This document shows, in pieces, positions 1 through 13,319 of a stretch of DNA of 64,000 nt (position 1 is the first letter of the stretch; every line of letters begins with the position of its first letter). The stretch is from assembly GCA_034508935.3 (NCBI GenBank), contig CM067442.1, positions 92,334,283-92,398,282 of the forward strand. The letters run 5' to 3'. Origin of the DNA: Berghia stephanieae (lineage: Eukaryota; Mollusca; Gastropoda; Nudibranchia; Aeolidiidae). The position numbers were made by a program, and so were the translations under genes. The notes below the pieces were generated by a model. That model was not told where the DNA came from. It made no database searches and worked only from the letters and a program-made list of their open reading frames with translations.

Positions 1-222
1 ATCTGCGCCAACAGGAGAACAGTTGAAACAATGATAAGAGCATTTTTCAAATAATTATTCATATGATATTTTTTTAGTACATTTATTTTTGGGGGTTTTT
101 AAAAACTTTTTTTTCTCTTATACAATTTAAATAGGAAGTAATAGCATATTAGATAAGAAGATGATATGGTAACTAATTCCTATATTATTTTTACAAACTA
201 TATTTCGTTTATTCAAACACAG

Positions 223-3200
223 ATTACTGCCTGTTTCACCTTCAAAACTAAAGATTACTCGTTTACCTCTTGCTCCAAGAAATGATGCATGCCTTGGTCA
301 AACCGTTCATTATTCAATGTTACAAAAAGACATTGATTCAAAGAAGGATAAAACCAAAATTATTCATCCACTACCAAAAAAGGCTGACCCTAAACCGTTA
401 TCTAAGACAAGTATCAGCAAAGGATCAGAGGAGCAAAATAAACAAAAGTACCCAGCTTGTCGCATTGTTCCTAAAATCTTATCCAGCTCTGAAATTACAG
501 AAGTATGGAAGAGGACTTTTATTTTCAGGTTAGTTTACATTTTTTATTACGAGGGCTGTCCAGGAATTCAGGTAAGTAATGCCATAACTCATGAACTGCA
601 TGTTGTATCTAAAATCTGTAAACTGGAAATTAAAGATCTATTCATTTAGAATTTAGAAAAGTGTCAGCCCGACGGGTCCCAAAACAGCTGACAGGTGGTC
701 ATAAGGATCACTGTGAACAAGTGTCTCAAAATCTCCTTCAAGGCTTCAATGATGAAATGAAAGTCAACCGCATATGGGACCTAGTGGTATTAGCAGATAT
801 GAATGAGTTATTGACCATGTGATCGCTGGTGACGAGACATGGGTTCACCACAGTACATCAGAATCAAAGAGGGACTCAATGATGTGGAAACATCCATCTT
901 CATCGCCAGTTAAGAAATTCAAGGTGCAACACTCAGCGGAAAAAAAATTGTGGCCACTGTGTTCTGGGGTACTAAAGGTGTTCTTCTGGTGGACTTTTAA
1001 AAATGTGATCAGACAATAAATACAGCTAGACATTGCAAAACATTGGACAAGTTGAGGGAGGTCGTGCAGTGAATGAGACCGGGGTGGCTAAGCAAGGGCA
1101 TTGTTTTCCAACACAACAATACAAATACAACACCACATGCCGCAAACATCACAAAACTGTCTGAAAACTCATGGATGGGAAGTTTTGCTACTGCTCCTCA
1201 TAGCCCTGATCTGGCACAAACAGTTTGAGGGTCTTGACGTCAATTTTTTAGGTATGTTTGCCCTTCTGTTGCGGTGGAGTAAATGCATCAATGAGCATGG
1301 CAATTACGTAGAAAAGTAGACAAATGGTATGTACATCTATTTTGTAAGTTTCATTAGATTTGCTCAACACATTTCGTAACTACGACCTTGCTTACCTTAA
1401 TTATGGGACAGCCCTTGTATTTACATTTTTTCTTAGACTTAGTTTATTGATCTATTCTTTTTATTTGTGAAAAATTCGTGAAATAGATGACACATGGAAA
1501 AGTTGGAATGGTTATTCATTGAAACAAGCTTGGAGCTAAAATAACAAATTTGTGCGAAGGATTATATGGCCTCATCATAGAATTACATAAAGACCTGTAT
1601 CAAATGAAATCAAGCAGTGTAAACCATGCGGTTGGGGGGGGGGGGGGGAGGGTTATCTTTTAAATATTCCTCCATCTCATGTTGAAACTCATGTTTTTTA
1701 TTTATTTAGTATTTATTTGTATATATTAGCTTACCTACTATTATAACAGTGTTGAACAATCTTCAAATCCATAAAAGTATCCTTTAGAACACTTGTATCT
1801 GGCAAAGGGGGGAGTGGTCTAACTTACGCAGCTATACAATCATCGCTGATTGTACAAGGAAAAGAAAATAAAAAAATAAAAAACAAACTAAACCTCATAT
1901 TGAAACATGTCCCTTTGATTTTGAAGTGAGTGTCACATATTGAGTTATCGAACCTCCTTTTCCTAGAAAGCTTCATATTTTTTTAATGCACATAATAGTC
2001 AGTCTGACTGAGTCAGTCAGCTTATATGAGGAGGTAGTTTATTAGAAGGGAACACCGAACTAGATTAAAATTTTTATTTTTTTATTAAGACTCCTGATGT
2101 TTGTTCAGTAATGTTAGTGCTTGGGTTATTGAGACATGTATTTGCTCTGTCAACTTTTTAAAGCTTTCACTCTACTCCAGAATAATGGTATATATAATAC
2201 ACCTTGTTATTTCATATGCTCAACATTCCTTCATCAAGTTCTTATGTTAATTTTTATTTGTTGCTAATTAGGTCTTCAAACTGAGGTTTCTACATAGCGA
2301 GGAAACAAGAAGACAATTATGATTTATTGTGGAATTTCTTTGTTTTTTTTAACCACAGATTGAAAAACACCCTCGGAATCACAAGAATTGCAGATGTTCT
2401 CTCAGAGGACTTGATTGACGGATCCTACATAATGCACAACTGTGTTTACTTAAATAAAAATGGGACAGTTACTAATATTTCACCCGAAGATCATTTACCT
2501 CAATGGGTTCTTTCAGCCATGAAATGCCTCGCTAGATGTAAGTTATAGTCAAACTATCTAAATAAGCCTGTTGTAGCCTATTGAACAATTGTAGTGCATT
2601 TTCATTACAACATTTTATTACCAAAAAAAAAAAGATTTTTATTTTCTTTTTTTCCAAAGTGTATATTTTGTTAAACACATTTTTTGTTTGCATCATAACT
2701 AGGATTTTATCATATTCTGTCTGCCTGTCATATATGAAACTTTTGTCATATTTTGACATTTGAGTATGCAACAACAAAAAATGAGTATAGCAAAAAAAAA
2801 GATATGGATATTTGTAACATTGATATTTCTGGCTCAAAACTCCCTAGGAGGTCAAAAATTTTGTTTGTTTGTTTTGTTTTAGGAGGGGGAGGGGGAGATT
2901 ATATATAAAAACAGATTAGAGGTCTTTTACCAAGGTATTCAGGATTTTGAGACTTAAATAAGAGGGTCTATTTGTTTATTTTCCAGGGATTGATTATTTT
3001 GATATTAAGATATGTTGCATACTTGGTTTTGTGAATGACTTAATTAAGGCTGCTTGTATATGTGTCCTTGAAAGCCGAGTTGTCACAAAGCAAAGAGACA
3101 GACATATCTAAGAGTAAATCAGAAATAATGTAATCAATTACACCATGACTAATAAAGATTTTTAAAAATTTATAAGTTGATTTTTTTTTTTTTTACAAAA

Positions 3201-6200
3201 ATCAATTTGTCAAAACATATTTATTTACATATTACAATTTTGCGGCTATGAGGTCTTGTGGTATGACACTCGCTTTCGGATCGGAAGGTCCTGGGTTTGA
3301 GCCTCGCTCTGCGCATAGTTGAGTCGTTGGAAAAGGCTCTTTATTCAATTCTTTCACCATACTCAGGTGTAAAATGAGTACCTGGACGTTAACAGCGTAG
3401 TCTCTGTCGGGAAAACTAAAAAAAAAAATTGTATTATTGCCTAGCAGGCGTCGTGCCTCATTCTATATGTCACGTTTGGCTGTTGGTCAGGGTCACCTTG
3501 TAAATCACTTTGAGCATATTTAGTGGGCTATATAAATGCTCTGTTTTTTGTTGTTGTTGTTTTTTATCAAAACAAAATGGATGGCACTTAAAACTATCAT
3601 GCTGTCAAACAGATGTTAAGTAAATAATGGAGAGGATTGTCTGATTGTCATGAAATGAAATAACTCATGCAATATATGGGACGAATGCATGCAAGCAGTC
3701 ACTTCTGATCCAGTTCTGTGTGAATTTTACAGGGCCTGAGCACCGTGAGGAAGGACTACCAAACTATCCTGGGTTCGAGAAAGATGTGTTTGCTGTTGTC
3801 AAAAATTATTTCTTGGGACTAGAGGAGCCTTTGATTCCATTCCATCTCTATGATGCCATTACAAATGTCTTTGGTTTGTAAAATATTTTCAATGTTTTAA
3901 AAATTATTTATCCTCATTTATCTTGTCCTTTATTATTGCTAATTAAATCTAGAATTTCTGTGGCTAAATAGATCTCAAACTTAAAAGGATGTTTAAAATG
4001 TACATATAATTTTGTTTGCTAGTCAGGTATGAACAGTATGATCATTGTCTGCTATTTAGAGGTTCCCTTTTAGTCTTGAAACCAAAATCGTTTTGACATC
4101 AGCGGCTCAGCAGAACAATTTCCTGTCTTGTGATAAATCCAAGCATGATTGGATGGATGACAATGATTGCAAAATCCTAGTGCTAGATTTGTGTTTTTGG
4201 TTAAATTACTATAACCCCACTTGACTTTGGGAGTAAGGACCTGGCTGTATGTAGTGACAGATATGGTAAGAGTACTTGTACAAAAAGGATACCTAACAGG
4301 TGACTTTACTGTATGGAATGAAAATTTGGTTCCATTTGACCTACTGGGGGTATGAATGAAGCAATGCAAAATGCTTTGAGCATGGTTATTCTGTGAAAAT
4401 GTGCTTTATAAACATTCATGTTTAATTACTTTATTAATATTAATAATATCTTCATGGAAAGTTCAAAGTAAGCTTAGAATGCATTATTAGATAGAAGTAA
4501 AACTTGCCTTTTCATGTCATGTTTCTAAAACTCTGATTTTCAATTCCCTCTAGTCATAATTTTGAACAAATGATAGAATGATAAGATGATATCATTTGTC
4601 ATGTCATCACCAGCATTTAATATTTATTGACTATCTCTACCATCCACAGTTGCTGCCAGCAGTAGATCTTCAAATCAGTCTGATGAATTTTTCATAAGTA
4701 AAGAAAGAGAATCTATTATTAAAAATCTTTGGACAACTGCATCACTTGAAAATATAATTTTAGACCTGTCAAAAAAATATTCCTTACTGGGTGCTACAGA
4801 TGATGGATACATTAATGAAAGTTTTCATAATGATAATGATTTTACAAGTGAAAGTTTTGAAAAGCAAGACGGTATGCAGCATGCTTTTAACAATAAAATG
4901 TTTGGAAGTTGTATAAATATTGCTCATGAAGGCAGTTATTGTAAATATGGACGTTATAAAACAAGATGTGGAAAGCAGCAATTATCCAGAAGTGCCCATT
5001 CATCCAGTGGTCTGCCACAAAGAAAGTATAACGCATTACCCATGAGAAAGTTTGGGTCGACTCCGAATTTGAAAATTTCAAAGTTTGAGACAGCTTTTGG
5101 TCCTGATAATCATACAGTCACCCGTGTCTTTTATCAGAATGGGGTTTGTACTGATTACAGGCATTGTGATCAAGAGGAGGAACACAGCTCCTTTTCACCA
5201 ATTGAAACTCATTTTAGTGCAAGCACAGAGGATCTTGTTCATCATGTCCACCCTGTTAACTTTGAAAGAGTAGGATCCTTGGAGTATATTCATTTGAATG
5301 AATTAGGAAGCAGAAATAATTTGACCACATCAAAAATACAGAGAAGAATACAAAAAAGTAAATCATTTGCTTCAAAATCAAGATCAGACAATGGTGGAAA
5401 TAGATACAATTACTATCCTTTAAGAAAAAGCATTCATAATTTTGATGTACAACATAACAATACATCTGTCTGTGGTCTTAATCATTCAGTCGAAGATGAA
5501 CCAGAATATTTGTGGGAATCACAAGACAGTCTATGTGACAGATTAAAACCAGTTTCTGAGTGTGAGAACTTTAATGGCCTATCTCCAAACAATTCTTTCT
5601 CTACTCAATATGATGATTATAGATCTATGCATCAATATAATTCATTTTGCCAAATACCACCACGCCCTACAACTCAATATCTGTCTCAAGTCTCCCTTAA
5701 AGATATCCAATATTCCACCAAGAATGTAAATACACCTCCACCTTTTCACTCTATGACTTCACTTCACAACTACTTAGATTCATCCCAAAACAACTCTAGT
5801 GGTTATGGTCCAGGTTATCGGCCTGTCTTGGATGCTTCAAAAGAAAGAAGTAGTAGCACAACAAACCTCTCACCTCATAGCTATAATCCTTTGCAGACAA
5901 AATCCTTATCAGCTCTGAAGGGAAATTTTCATCAAATGACCTCAACACCTTTATCTCCACTTAATGCATCTGGAATTAATAGTTTCAGTCTATTTCAAAA
6001 TGGTGCCAGCTTGTCAAGCTCAACACCATTTTTTGGTCATCTTAGCAACAAGAGATATTACTCCCATGCCAACAGCTTCATGTGTTGTAAGTAACATCTC
6101 ATATATTATGTGGATGATAATTTTTCAAAATATCTAGTGAGATTTTTAATTGTATGTAGAGATGTTTAAAGAAGAAGTGAAGGAAGAAGAACCCTAAAGA

Positions 6201-9200
6201 TAAGACTTTTCCTCAAAATTAATAATTCAACTGAGACGAAGGGAATACGATTTTGTCATAACTCATAATTTAGATGTTTTATTGATGATTGAGAAAAATT
6301 AGTTTGGATTCACCGTATTACAGCTTTAAACTATATATTTTTAGAAGTAGGTTAAATACCAGTCATTTCTTCTTATTTTTAATTTACAAAGTCTTTTATT
6401 GATATTTTCACATTATTGCTTTGACTCTTAAAGATCCCCAAACTCGCTTGTCTGAGGAGAGAGTGAAAAATTGTCTTCAGTTGTTCACACTACTTATCGC
6501 TCCTGGAAATCGGAGAAAACTCCATATGCTTTTCAAGATGATGGCCAAAATGACTGCTAACCCCAACTTGTGTCTTGATTACACACAAACTACTAGAAGT
6601 TTGGTATGTTTAATTGTCATTTTTCGACATCTTCTCAAGTTATGTGGTTGCCATAATGTGTCATTCTCATTTCTCATTGGAAAAGTTTCTTAATATTGTT
6701 TATGGCATTTGTCTATTCATTTTCATAATAAAGACTTTCAGATCCTAATTGTCCCATTGTAATAATGCCTCAAGGCCACTACAAGAATGTAGTAATAGGT
6801 AAATTAATAAGAAACATTTTTTTGTGTATGCTTTTAGTTTTGGAAAGAAAAAGATCCTGATTTACTGTTTCTTACTTATTTAATCTATATACACAGATTT
6901 TTTATAAGCAAAAATTTGCCAAATTTGGATTTTTTTCCTCCAAATTCTGGTTCTTTTTACCAAATTTTTAAAGAAAAATGTTGCTGCAATGCGGTCTAGT
7001 GATATGACACTCACTTTCAGATCAGAAGGTCCTGGGTTCGAGTCCCACTCTGAGCAGCACATAGAGTCCTTGGAACAGTCTTTTTACACACATTCTCTCA
7101 CCATACTCAGGTTTAAAATGAGTGCCTGGCTGTCAAAAAACTTGTTTGTTGCTTGTGGAAGACCTGTATTTTAGGTTGGTTTTTAAAAAGGCTACTTGTG
7201 ATTTCCTATAAGTAAAGAGTAAATTTCACCCAGAGAATTCATTTTTTTGCATATAGCTTAGAGTATATTAATGAATATATAATTTTGATAAACATTTTTT
7301 TCCCTTATAGGTTTTGGAGACATTTTATCGGTCCATCATTCGTACTAAAAAAGAAAGTGACATGGATGAGATGTTAGTCTTACAATTGTTGTCTTTTATG
7401 TTTGACTATTACATGGACATATTCACTCCTCCAAATGACATCAAAACTCAAGTTTCTGAAAGGCTGAAACAAATGCAAAGACCACAGGTGAATTATTGAA
7501 TTGAACATTAATTTTTTTGTAATCAGTTGTAATAAAAATTAAGATTTTGTCATATAAGCAGGCAGATTTTATAACAATAATATTACCTTCTTTGACCATC
7601 TATTTTTATTTTAAAATCTTGATAATGATAGGCTTGCTAATTCAGTCTCTTCCCCCACCCTCTCTTTTTTCTGTGAAAAAAGAATATAATTTTGGTGGAA
7701 GGAATTCAAGATTAAGGGTTATGGATTATGTAGTCTTTTTAAAGCTCTAAATTATATTGTTGGTTGATTTTTTGAACATCAATTGAATTCTCAAGTCTAT
7801 CTCAGTTCTCACATGTTTAAAATGTATTGTACAATTAATTATGTCTTAGGTACCCATGCCATTGGTACTGACAAAACTTCTCATGTAAATTATTGACACA
7901 TAGTCTATTGTTATGAATGAATTGAAGAGCCAAGTGGTAAAAGTACTTAAGTCACAGGAATTAGTTTGAGAAAATTGGGGTTACAGTTTGGATTCGGCTA
8001 TATAGAGTATAAAAAATAAAATTGTAGTATTAAGATATAAGACTTAAATTACTTTTATAAAAAAATAATTAGTGAGTGAACTAAGGTGCTTATGCGTTGT
8101 CCATGTCGAAAAAAAATTGTAATATCGCCTAACAGGCGTCATGTCTCGTTCTATATGTTACGTGTTGCTGTTGGTCAGGGATCCTTGTAAAGCACTATGA
8201 GCATGTTTAGTGAATATTGCGCTATATTAAAAGCTCAAGTTTTTTGGGTTTTTTTTTAAGAGGACAGTAACAGCAGTGTGACTTTGCTTTGTTTGTGAGA
8301 TTGTCAGAATGGTTCGATATGTTAGGATACAATAAAATCCAACCCTCTGATCAGGGGTTGAACTTTAAACAAAACCCAATAAATTTCAATGGTTTGCACT
8401 GCAAAGCAAACAAAAGATTAATAAACAAATAAGATAAAGAGGAATAAGATAAATAAACAAAATGTACCGCATATCTATTCTGACAGACAGGATCTCACAC
8501 AAGCTAAAATCAGTATGAATGTCCATTTTTAATTTTTTGAAAATATACAGAAATCTATGTGGCATCCTTGTCATCTACTTTACTCCCAAATTTGAAAAGT
8601 TCTAATTTGTATCTTTATCATCTATTCTCATCATAAAGATTGTTTTATAATATTTTACCCCAGATAAGTTACTCCCCTGGTCAACCTACCCCTTTGCAAT
8701 ACTGTCAGAAGATCAGTGTGACTGACTTTGAAAAGAAGAATAACACTGTGTCGAGACAGGCCATGGAAGAATTGCTTGAAAGCATAATCAAGGATACTAA
8801 GATGTCAATCAAAGAGAAACATAAACGATTAAAGCAGGTAGTTTGAAATCTTAAATGTTGTTAAGGATGGTTAGTATTCATTGAAGCAAATAGAAATGAT
8901 TATCACTAGCTAGTAATCTCTTTATATTTTATTTATTAATTATGCAGGTAAAATGTTATCAGGAGTTTACATTATGTTTGTTCTATTTTAAGACTTATGT
9001 GTGTGTGTTTGCTCTGTACTTATGTATGGCTGTGAATGCTGGATAATCAGTAATGAATGTGAAAAGAGAATTGCAGCAGCAGAAAAGTGGTATTTCAGGA
9101 GAAAACTAAATATACCATGAAAAGATAAAGCAAGAAGTGAAGAAGTATTCTATCTGATTAGCACAAAGACAACCATTGCATTGCAAGGTGATCAGAATAA

Positions 9201-9693
9201 AAAGCGAGATTTCTTGGTCTCATTTACAGAAAGAATGGCATAGAAAAAACAAGTGTTAACAGGTAAAATAGAAGGGAAAAAACAGAGAGAAAATGACTAT
9301 GTACGGGATCTCAAGATGTATATGTAAGGTAGGTAATGAGGGATGTGGATTTCTCGAGAGATCTGATGACAGAGAAGATTGAAGAGACACGATTACCAAT
9401 GTCTGCATCAAACCTTGCTCTTGATTGATTTATTTATAATGAAGGGAAGAAATAATGGAAAAGTTAAGATCTAGACAAGTGCTATTGCTTGCAGTTGTTG
9501 TCACTGTTGTAACCTTTTTTTTGTTTTAAATTTCTTTCAGTTTCAGGTGACATACCCAACAATATATAAGAAGCGGTTCCCAACAGGTGAATCAGAGTCT
9601 GAAGTCCTGCAAGCAACATCCAAGACTAAGCCAAAACTGAAACCACCTCTGGTTGTCAGACCGATGAATCGTCTGAAAGGGTTGCGTCTCTGA
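223..9693 (+). CDS. DEPDC1: DEPDC1/DEPDC1B-like protein, eight 3' coding exons (5' end outside window)
   Basis: Likely coding exons: 223-528, 2359-2537, 3733-3873, 4650-6086, 6434-6603, 7311-7487, 8664-8837, 9541-9693 (TGA at 9691-9693). All have AG/GT borders and the phases join into one frame of about 912 codons. The first exon starts RLPVSPSK-like, matching the region just after the DEP domain. Exons 2-3 carry LPQWVLSAMKCLARW and the RhoGAP-like N half (PEHREEGLPNYPGFEKDVF). The 1437-nt exon encodes about 479 residues that are mostly Ser/Asn/Tyr-rich and probably disordered. Exons 5-6 resume the RhoGAP-like fold (NRRKLHMLFKMMAKM). The last exons match the conserved tail LQYCQKISVTDFE, ELLESIIKD, YPTIYKKRFPT and end LKGLRL. 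DEPDC1 proteins act in mitosis and Rho signalling; the RhoGAP-like domain is known to be atypical. Family assignment is strong. A versus B paralogue is not resolved, because invertebrates often have one gene. The DEP domain itself is upstream and not visible. Confidence 0.93.
550..1417 (+). mobile_element. decayed mariner element (868 bp, internally deleted) in a DEPDC1 intron
   Basis: The ends are imperfect terminal inverted repeats: CGAGGGCTGTCCAGGAATT at the left and a right end that reads CAAGGGCTGTCCCATAATT on the other strand. TA dinucleotides at 548-549 and 1418-1419 fit the mariner target duplication. Inside, the + strand encodes mariner transposase pieces: a stretch around 819 with GDETWVHHSTSESKR and WKHPSSSPVKKFKVQ, then VFWGTKGVLLVDF-like and VFQHNN...TPHA, and finally RWSKCINEHGNYVEK. 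The second catalytic Asp of the HDN motif reads Asn here. Several frame changes and stops exist and the N-terminal third is missing, so it is inactive. Confidence 0.85.
3240..3545 (+). mobile_element. SINE family A copy (tRNA head, LINE-type tail)
   Basis: Near full-length. It has a tRNA-like head with an A-box-like GAGGTCTTGTGG and B-box-like GGGTTTGAGCC. The body contains AAAATGAGTACCTGG and TATTGCCTAGCAGGCGTC, and the tail ends in the GCGCTATATAAA-type motif (here GGGCTATATAAATGC). Lies in the DEPDC1 intron before exon 3733. It is diverged from younger copies at 42342 and 59228. Confidence 0.85.
4650..6086 (+). CDS. DEPDC1: DEPDC1-like large central exon (disordered insert in the RhoGAP-like domain)
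   Basis: One 1437-nt exon with acceptor at 4648-4649 and donor GT at 6087-6088. It enters in phase from VF|G (3873) and leaves after the first base of a Tyr codon, completed in the exon at 6434. About the first 60 residues still look folded (SIIKNLWTTASLENIILDL). The rest is low-complexity with many Ser, Asn, Tyr and His, for example repeated SSS and Pro-rich patches. In vertebrate DEPDC1 a long loop also separates the two halves of the RhoGAP-like domain, so the position fits the family. The insert is long for the family and has no recognisable domain. Confidence 0.85.
6978..7142 (+). mobile_element. SINE family A copy, 5' half only
   Basis: The tRNA-like head with GCGGTCTAGTGATATGACAC and the B-box GGGTTCGAGTCCC is followed by the body up to AAAATGAGTGCCTGGC, then the match stops. 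The downstream LINE-like tail is missing. Lies in the intron before exon 7311. Confidence 0.8.
8100..8242 (+). mobile_element. SINE family A copy, 3' half only
   Basis: Begins around GTCGAAAAAAAATTGTAATATC and continues through CAGGCGTCATGTCTCG and CTTGTAAAGCACTATGAGC to GCGCTATATTAAAAGCTC, followed by a T-rich run. 5'-truncated and lacking the tRNA head, as expected for incomplete reverse transcription from the 3' end. Confidence 0.8.
8998..9420 (+). mobile_element. 3' fragment of an RTE-like LINE in the last DEPDC1 intron
   Basis: The + strand encodes degraded C-terminal LINE polyprotein: YGCECWTISNECEKRIAAAE, then WYFRRKLNIPWKDKARSEEV, a further piece KKRDFLVSF and a stretch resembling VLTGKIEGKK. 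This order is typical of the post-RT region of RTE-like endonuclease/reverse transcriptases. Stops and frame changes are present and no RT core remains. Confidence 0.7.
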
Positions 9694-11482
9694 TTGTTTT
9701 GTTTTATAGATTGATCTGACCACTACATTTGTTACCAAGATTTCTATGTTAAATGATGTAAGGTATTTTTTATACTTTACCCATTTTTCTTCCGTCCTTC
9801 CAATGCCTGTCTTTTTCTTTGTTTTTAAAATGTTGATTATAAAGCCACTTTTCTTGTGATTATAATTTTTTATCTTGCTAAGTGTTGTGCTTAATCAAAG
9901 TGGTTCATCCAGCTATATTGGGTTTTTTTTTCTTTTTTTTTTAATGCACATCCAAAAAGTAATGATTTTAATCAGTCTTTTTATGATTTCTCTGATTTTT
10001 AAAACGTACAGTCGTGTCTAAATAATCTGATCATCCTTTTTATTTTTCAGAAATGTCACATAAATAGAGATATAAGGTATGAGGCATTTGGTTAATTATT
10101 CACATTTTGAAAAAAATTCTTAATCAAGTCAAAATGGTAAAGCCTTTCAAACTATGAAAAACACATTTCAAATTGTGTCTCTCATTTCATCAGATGCTAA
10201 GTCATGGAGAAAATTTCTTGAAAATGGGCATCTTTTAAAAAGAGAAGTGAATATTTTTGGCAATTAAAAAAAAAGACTTTCGTTACTGAATCTTTTCTAA
10301 ATACACTTTTTTTAAATAATAAAAAAAAATATTTTCTTAGGCACTCTGATACTTGGCAAAATCTTTTGTCACCTTGTCCAGATCAGTAAAGAATTGTCAT
10401 TTATCTTTCAAATTATTATTGATCTCAATTTTGATGTTCCCTGTAATGCGAAATAAGTAGTGGGTGCAAGTGATGATGTTACAGAGCTTAATTTCTGTTC
10501 ACTGATTTCATACATGTAAATTTCCAGCTCTAACATGAAAGACAGGCAATATTTAACCCAAACAAAAAAAAAATAGACTTAATTTGGTCAAATAGTCTAG
10601 AACTTTTTGCTTTTTTGGGGTTTTTTTTGTTTGTTTTTGTTTTTCCTTTAATTTAGTCGAAAACATTTCCATTGATGGAATTGTTTTCCTACTGCTCAAG
10701 TGTTCAATGCCATGGAAATGATACAGGCATAGTAATCCATTTGGTTGATGTGAAATGATATGTACAAATTATACTGCTCTCCATCAATTCTAAAGCATTT
10801 GAAAGTGAACATTCATGTTAAATAAGTGGCGAAATCATGCATTTTCAGTTAGCACATATTTTCTTTTTCGGAATTCAGATTTTTTTTAAACAACAAAAAT
10901 GCATTGCATTTCTTATCCGCACTGAACAACAATATCGGGACTATCAAATCACCTTTTAAGGTGGAAAAAATCCATCCCAGTTCAACAGAGATGATTATCC
11001 AGACACGATTGTAACATGAATTTTTATAACATGTGAGCATACAGCCATGTGATGTTTACAATTGTTTCTAATGAGCTTGTTGATCAATTTATTTTAAAGT
11101 ATTGATTTTACTTTGTAATATAAAATGATGTGTACTTACATGCAGGTCTGAATGGAAATACTCACAAACCAACATAAGATATGGTCCATCATGATCATTT
11201 AAGATCATTGCATTCGGTTATCAGACCTGCATATTTGTGCATATAGTTATACACCAATCTGGTAAAATAGGCAGCTTGTCATGGACATACACTATCACTA
11301 TAAATTGGCCTTATCTGTTACATTTGCACTTTATTCTCTCACCTTTCCAAAATCAAGTCAACCATTCAGATTACGTTGCTGTTTTTGTGTGTTATTTATA
11401 AACCTGTTTTACACATTAAACTGCTTTAGTACTGAACAACTCCTCGGTACTTCTATGTATATTTCTATGAAAATAAATAGAC
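9694..11482. other. 3' flank of DEPDC1, no further gene seen
   Basis: AT-rich DNA downstream of the stop, presumably including the 3' UTR. An AATAAA-like signal is visible near 10317, but the true polyadenylation site cannot be decided from sequence alone. Short ORFs here have no recognisable similarity and no splice-consistent context. Confidence 0.5.
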
Positions 11483-12182
11483 TAGATACACAGATTGATC
11501 AATGAATACAAGAGAACTGTACTTTTCATTGGTCAGGCTAGATACACAGATTGATCAATGAATACAAGAGAACTGTACTTTTCATTGGTCAGGCTAGATA
11601 CACAGATTGATCAATGAATACAAGAGAACTGTACTTTTCATTGGTCAGGCTAGATACACAGATTGATCAATGAATACAAGAGAACTGTACTTTTCATTGG
11701 TCAGGCTAGATACACAGATTGATCAATGAATACAAGAGAACTGTACTTTTCATTGGTCAGGCTAGATACACAGATTGATCAATGAATACAAGAGAACTGT
11801 ACTTTTCATTGGTTAGGCTAGATACACAGATTGATCAATGAATACAAGAGAACTGTACTTTTCATTGGTCAGGCTAGATACACAGATTGATCAATGAATA
11901 CAAGAGAACTGTACTTTTCATTGGTCAGGCTAGATACACAGATTGATCAATGAATACAAGAGAACTGTACTTTTCATTGGTCAGGCTAGATACACAGATT
12001 GATCAATGAATACAAGAGAACTGTACTTTTCATTGGTCAGGCTAGATACACAGATTGATCAATGAATACAAGAGAACTGTACTTTTCATTGGTCAGGCTA
12101 GATACACAGATTGATCAATGAATACAAGAGAACTGTACTTTTCATTGGTCAGGCTAGATACACAGATTGATCAATGAATACA
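11483..12182. repeat. 56-bp minisatellite, about 12.5 nearly identical copies
   Basis: The unit begins TAGATACACAGATTGATCAA, continues with TGAATACAAGAGAACTGTAC and ends TTTTCATTGGTCAGGC (56 bp). 700 bp of array equals 12.5 units. Almost all copies are identical; one junction (near 11813) reads GGTTAGGC instead of GGTCAGGC. A stray half-site TAGATACACAGATTG recurs at about 12308 outside the array. 56 bp is not a multiple of three, so it is not a coding repeat. The homogeneity suggests a recent expansion or ongoing homogenisation. Confidence 0.97.
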
Positions 12183-12189
12183 ACAGCTT

Positions 12190-13315
12190 CAAGCAGTAAC
12201 AAAATACGTAACATGTTAAATAGGGCTGTTATATGCATTTTTTTTTACCCAATACTTTTTACAGTTCACAGCTGTCAGCAGCTTAGAATTTTAAGTAGTC
12301 TGGAACTAGATACACAGATTGTTCGCGGATTTTCTTCCGCTTTCACTTTCTCAAATTTGAACCAGTTTCCTTCTTATAACTTTTCCTTTCGTGCTATTAG
12401 CTCTAGTATCTTTAATCTTGTGGCTATCCCATGACTTCCTTCTTATGTCTTTGATATTACAAAAAAAAAATGTTGCAATTGCCTTTTAACCCTAAACATT
12501 TAATATGATAATACAACAACATTTGTGAAGGTGTTAAATTTAGCTCACTGTATGCATTTAAAACTCAGGCTTTGATCCTAAATTTCATTGCATTTTCCAG
12601 AATTATATACAATGTTTTGATTTAACGTCATGCAGTTTAATTATTATTATTTTTTTTTTTAAGTTCAATATTTACCTGTAAAATATATTCAGAACAGCAT
12701 GTATCTTGAATTATTCTCATTTTTATTCCTTGTCCAAAACATCGGAAAGTGCCTAATACTAATACAGACCTGCCAACTCTTAGTTGTATCATGATATTTG
12801 TTCTCATTCCTGATTTCCCTAATCTTCAGCTATTTTCATGATGGTTTCTTTTATTCCAGGTAAATCATTATTATTAACATCATTATGACATCCTCATTTA
12901 AATGCCAGATTCTCACTAGAATTTTCCTGAGTTTCATTTCTGAAAATTGGCATGTCTGCATATAATATTAATAATCAATCCAGCATGATCCAGATATGAA
13001 TATTTACGTTTTTAATAGGTATTTATCCAATTCTGTAAGTGAGTTAATATAAACTTTTTAACGGGTCAAAGAACATTTTATTGGTTCATTTTAACTTTTG
13101 TCTTCCATTAAGTCCATTTTTACTCCAAGTTCTTCATAGTCATAAACATGTTATCTAGTCAGAGAGGTGTAGGTCAAATATTATGTTATCAATATATCTT
13201 TGATTACTCGCGTAAAACATTCTCCACATAATTATAAATCATATGTATATAGGATTTTAAAGACATTCTCTTTAGTAACCTTTTATAAAAAAAAAAACAA
13301 TTTGTAGCTTTATGA
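12190..13315. other. AT-rich intergenic DNA, nothing recognised
   Basis: Between the minisatellite and the first family-B copies. It holds only short unsupported ORFs, an A/T-rich stretch and the single stray minisatellite half-site at about 12308. I see no splice-linked exons or transposon ends. Confidence 0.4.
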
Positions 13316-13319
13316 GGGC

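Noticed and set aside
3240-3320. tRNA genes (also 19276, 42342, 52914, 59228, 49755, 23684)
   Set aside because: A- and B-box-like heads are always followed by the same long body and tail, so they are SINE heads; they do not fold as full tRNAs.
11483-12182. CRISPR-like regular array
   Set aside because: Units are contiguous and identical with no unique spacers; it is a minisatellite in an animal genome.
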